DNA of 7,197 nt from an uncultured Clostridia bacterium (GTDB lineage Bacteria > Bacillota > Clostridia > Christensenellales > CAG-138), in contig CALGGM010000200.1 in assembly GCA_937915925.1 (NCBI GenBank), forward strand, positions 1 through 7,197, read 5' to 3'. The number at the start of each line of letters is the position of its first letter. Position 1 is the first letter of the stretch. A model generated the notes under the pieces. It had not been told where the DNA came from. It was given only the letters and a program-made list of their open reading frames with translations, and ran no database searches. Below are positions 4,554-7,197 of the stretch, piece after piece. Made by a program: the position numbers and the translations under genes.

Positions 4554-6350
4554 ATGCGTTCATTAACCGCTAAGGAACTGCGCCAGCTGTATCTGGACTT
4601 TTTCCGTTCCAAGGGGCATGCGGTCATCTCTTCCGCATCCCTGATCCCCGAAAACGACCCGACCGTGCTGTTTACGACGGCGGGCATGCATCCGCTCGTA
4701 CCGTACCTGATGGGCGAAAAGCACCCGGAAGGCAAGCGTCTGACTGACGTACAGAAGTGCGTCCGTACCGGCGACATCGACGAGGTCGGCGACGCATCGC
4801 ACTGCACGTTCTTCGAAATGCTCGGTAACTGGTCTTTGGGCGATTACTTTAAGAAAGAGAGCATTGCGTATTCTTGGGAATTTCTGACCGACGAAAAGTG
4901 GCTCGGCATCCCGAAGGACAAGCTGTTCTTCACCTGCTTTGAGGGCGATAAGGACGCGCCGCGCGACACCGTTGCGCACGACCGCTGGGTCGAAATGGGA
5001 GTCGATCCCTCGCACATCGTGTATCTGCCGAAGAAGAACAACTGGTGGGGTCCCGCGGGTCAGACCGGTCCCTGCGGTCCGGATACCGAGATCTTCTATG
5101 ACAACGGCGCCGCGCCCTGCGGTCCCGATTGCAAGGCGGGCTGCGACTGCGGCAAGTATCTGGAGATTTGGAACAACGTCTTCATGGAGTACAACAAGAT
5201 CTCCGACGGCGTTTTCGAGCCGCTCGAGCAGAAGAACGTCGACACCGGCATGGGTCTTGACCGCACCGTCGCCACGCTGCAGGGCGTGGAAAGCGTGTTC
5301 GACACCGACGCGTTCTCCGGCGTGATCGACCTCATCGCGGAGCTCTCGCATAAGGGCTATCACGACGATCCCGAAACGACGCGCGCGTTCCGCATCATCG
5401 CGGACCACACCCGCTGCGCCGTGTTCATCCTCGGCGACCAGCGCGGCGTCACGCCGTCCAACGTCGATCAGGGCTATATCCTCCGCCGCCTTATCCGCCG
5501 CAGCATTCGCTTCGCATCGCAGCTCAATATGCCGCGCTATGCGCTCTGCACGATCGCGGAAAAGGTCATCGCGCAGTACGGCGAGTTCTATCCGGAGCTC
5601 AACGAGAATCATGAGAAGATCATCGCCGAGCTTCGCAAGGAGGAAAACCGCTTTGCAGATACGCTGAAGAAGGGCTTGAAGGAGTTCAACAAGCTCGTTT
5701 CGAACCTCGAAGGCACCGTGATCGACGGCGTTTCCGCATTCCACCTCTACGACACCTACGGCTTCCCGATCGAGCTCACCGTCGAAATGGCGAAGGAAAA
5801 GGGCGTTACGGTCGACGAGCAGGGCTTTAGCGCCGCGTTCGAGGAGCATCAAAAGAAATCCCAGGCGGGCGCGGAACAGCGCTTTAAGGGCGGTCTTGCG
5901 GACAACAGCGAAGCCACGGCGGCGCTGCACTCCGCAACGCATCTCTTGCAGGCGGCATTGAGAAAGGTCTTGAACGACGATACCGTTTCGCAGAAGGGCA
6001 GCAACATCACCGCGGAGCGTCTGCGCTTCGACTTCAGCTTCGGACGCAAGGTCACGCCGGAAGAGCTCAAAGAGGTCGAACGGCTCGTAAACGAAGCGAT
6101 TGCGGCGAAGGTGCCGATCACCTGCGAAGAAATGACCGTCGAAGAGGCAAAGGCGCAGGGCGCGATCGGTCTCTTCGAAAGTAAGTACGGCGAGAAGGTC
6201 AAGGTCTACACGATGGGTCAGTTCAGCAAAGAGATCTGCGGCGGTCCGCATGCGAAGAACACCGGTGATCTCGGACGCTTTGAGATCAAGAAGGAGGAAG
6301 CATCCTCGAGCGGCGTTCGCCGCATCAAGGCAGTGCTGATCCATGACTGA
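4554..6350 (+). CDS. alaS: Compact alanine--tRNA ligase lacking the Gly-rich editing barrel and C-Ala domain
   Basis: The enzyme charges tRNA-Ala with alanine. The class II catalytic domain (about 1-250) begins MRSLTAKELRQLYLDFFRSKGH. It shows motif 2 around QKCVRTG and HCTFFEMLGNWSLGDYF (67-99) and motif 3 as DTGMGLDRT (230-238). The tRNA-recognition domain follows (about 251-445; RIIADHTRCAVFILGDQ, GYILRRLIRRSIRF). The editing core (about 456-598) keeps all four expected zinc ligands: His459 and His463 in HSATH, Cys562 and His566 in CGGPH. Two parts of a standard enzyme of about 870 residues are missing. Only about 13 residues join the tRNA domain to HSATH, so the beta-barrel with its Gly-rich motif is gone. 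The protein also ends just after GVRRIKAV, so the oligomerising C-Ala domain is absent. CGGPH replaces the usual CGGTH. An unusual cysteine cluster (Cys189, 193, 197, 199) lies in the catalytic domain. Other short AlaRS-like proteins are known in some bacteria, and the intact motifs argue this is functional rather than a fragment. Whether a second, full-length alaS exists elsewhere cannot be seen. Confidence 0.93.
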   Translation: MRSLTAKELRQLYLDFFRSKGHAVISSASLIPENDPTVLFTTAGMHPLVPYLMGEKHPEGKRLTDVQKCVRTGDIDEVGDASHCTFFEMLGNWSLGDYFKKESIAYSWEFLTDEKWLGIPKDKLFFTCFEGDKDAPRDTVAHDRWVEMGVDPSHIVYLPKKNNWWGPAGQTGPCGPDTEIFYDNGAAPCGPDCKAGCDCGKYLEIWNNVFMEYNKISDGVFEPLEQKNVDTGMGLDRTVATLQGVESVFDTDAFSGVIDLIAELSHKGYHDDPETTRAFRIIADHTRCAVFILGDQRGVTPSNVDQGYILRRLIRRSIRFASQLNMPRYALCTIAEKVIAQYGEFYPELNENHEKIIAELRKEENRFADTLKKGLKEFNKLVSNLEGTVIDGVSAFHLYDTYGFPIELTVEMAKEKGVTVDEQGFSAAFEEHQKKSQAGAEQRFKGGLADNSEATAALHSATHLLQAALRKVLNDDTVSQKGSNITAERLRFDFSFGRKVTPEELKEVERLVNEAIAAKVPITCEEMTVEEAKAQGAIGLFESKYGEKVKVYTMGQFSKEICGGPHAKNTGDLGRFEIKKEEASSSGVRRIKAVLIHD

Positions 6351-7080
6351 TTGGCTGAAATACGAATGGGAATGGAACGAGCGGGAAGCGGTTTTTCAGG
6401 TCGATTTGCAATACTGGGAACTGCTTCCCACTTTGGCATACTCCCAGCTCGTATTCGTCAGCATCGCCCCGCATGATCCGGAAGCCGCGCAGTTCTCGCG
6501 ATCCGAAGAACGCCGCGCGACCGCGCTGCAGCATACGCTTGCGGAAAGCCTTGAGGACGCGGCGATCTTTGTCGGCGGCATCGGCATGAAGGATCTGATC
6601 CAGTTCTATTTCTACACCTCCGACGAATCGCTGATCCACCGCGTATCGGCGATCTGCCGCGCCGAGAACAAGCTGCGCCTCTCCTGCGGGCACGTGAAGG
6701 AACCGCATTACGCGACGTATTACTGCCTGCTCTTCCCCGACGACGCAAAGCTGCAGTCGGTGGAAAACGCGGCGTACATCAAGTCCGTACAGCACCGCGA
6801 CGGCGATCTCGGTCTCGTGCGGCGCGTGCGGCTCACGATGGCGTTTGCGTCCGAGGAGGCGTGCGACGCGTTCATGGAGGAGATCCCGCATCTCGGTTTC
6901 ACGGCGGGCGGGCGTTCGAGCATCGGAAACACCACGCACCCGTACCGCATCGTGCTAAACGGGTTCTCGACGCTGAAGCTCAGCGATCTGAACCGCTTCA
7001 CCGCCCGCGCAATCAACGGCGCCCTCCCCTACGGCGGCGTGCTGGATCACCTCACCGCGGACTTTATCAACCGACATTGA
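6343..7080 (+). CDS. DUF695 / RraB-like domain protein of unknown function
   Basis: The 245-residue product has no signal peptide or membrane segment, so it is probably cytoplasmic. Residues about 1-133 fit the DUF695 pattern: the WLKYEWEWNEREAVFQVDL opening, LVFVSIAPHDPEA, then FVGGIGMKDLIQFYFYTSD and YYCLLFPDDAKL. Residues about 135-240 resemble the RraB fold (DGDLGLVRRVRLTMAFASEEACDAF, then LGF), with the acidic start and RxV strand typical of that family. In gammaproteobacteria RraB binds and inhibits RNase E; nothing here shows that this protein does so, and the domain pair is common in proteins of unknown role. The assignment is by recalled pattern, not a search. The ATG overlaps the alaS stop by 8 bases (ATGACTGA) with only a weak AAGG 12 bases upstream, so translation is probably coupled to alaS. 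A strong terminator follows the stop. Confidence 0.8.
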   Translation: MTDWLKYEWEWNEREAVFQVDLQYWELLPTLAYSQLVFVSIAPHDPEAAQFSRSEERRATALQHTLAESLEDAAIFVGGIGMKDLIQFYFYTSDESLIHRVSAICRAENKLRLSCGHVKEPHYATYYCLLFPDDAKLQSVENAAYIKSVQHRDGDLGLVRRVRLTMAFASEEACDAFMEEIPHLGFTAGGRSSIGNTTHPYRIVLNGFSTLKLSDLNRFTARAINGALPYGGVLDHLTADFINRH

Positions 7081-7094
7081 AGGTACAACGACAG

Positions 7095-7120
7095 AAGGAT
7101 CCCCGTGCGGGATCCTTTTT
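7095..7120 (+). terminator. Intrinsic terminator of the alaS-DUF695 unit
   Basis: AAGGATCCC (7095-7103) pairs perfectly with GGGATCCTT (7109-7117), loop CGTGC, and runs into TTTTT (7116-7120). It begins 14 bases past the stop of the preceding gene. Confidence 0.93.
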
Positions 7121-7144
7121 GTATTGTTGACGATTCCGATTCGA

Positions 7145-7175
7145 CTACCCGCCCACCGCTGACGCGGTCCCCCCA
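7145..7175. repeat. Possible CCC-rich palindromic repeat at right edge
   Basis: CTACCCGCCCACCGCTGAC is followed by GCGGTCCCCCC. ACCGC (7155-7159) pairs with GCGGT (7164-7168), loop TGAC. Its C-rich flanks recall the repeat at 3165-3217. It may be a copy continuing past the window edge. No gene is visible from 7121 to 7197. Confidence 0.35.
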
Positions 7176-7197
7176 ATCCCGAAACATGGTCGTTGCG

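Noticed and set aside
4563..6344. Open frame of 593 codons antisense to almost all of alaS
   Set aside because: It mirrors alaS codon for codon, is low in complexity and rich in Arg, Ala, Asp and Leu, and shows no domain. It is a by-product of GC-rich codon use; alaS is unmistakable on the other strand.

Overview
The window looks like chromosomal DNA from a low-profile member of the Bacillota, most likely an uncultured gut-type Clostridia. This is inferred from sigma-A-type promoters, short intrinsic terminators with T-tracts, a zinc-type ribosomal protein L31, a secreted BspA-like leucine-rich-repeat protein with fibronectin type III domains, and GC-rich genes separated by AT-rich or repeat-rich spacers. 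Translation uses the standard bacterial code. No tRNA, rRNA, CRISPR array, transposase or phage gene is visible.

Layout. Positions 1-242 hold no gene. They carry a cluster of short palindromic intergenic repeats built on a TGTAGGG core. Positions 243-2650 (minus strand) encode a large secreted LRR/FN3 surface protein that is split by a one-base frameshift near 1490; repaired, it would be about 802 residues. An AT-rich divergent spacer (2651-2909) separates it from rpmE (2910-3107, plus), which has its own promoter and terminator. Positions 3108-3442 are non-coding and hold the rpmE terminator, two further repeat families and the next promoter. Then come a type I L-asparaginase gene (3443-4444), which appears to be transcribed without a leader, a terminator abutting a strong promoter, and a compact alaS (4554-6350). 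The alaS stop overlaps the start of a DUF695/RraB-like gene (6343-7080) by 8 bases. A strong terminator ends this unit at 7120, and the last bases carry what looks like another repeat copy.

How the genes work together. rpmE and alaS serve translation, ansA serves asparagine catabolism, and the LRR protein acts outside the cell. Only alaS and the DUF695/RraB-like gene look co-transcribed; the other genes are single units, each bounded by a promoter and/or terminator. The most unusual items are the reduced alanyl-tRNA synthetase (no Gly-rich editing barrel, no C-terminal domain, extra cysteine cluster) with its coupled partner of unknown function, the apparent leaderless ansA, and the frameshifted surface protein. 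I saw no clear defence system or other wholly new multi-gene system.
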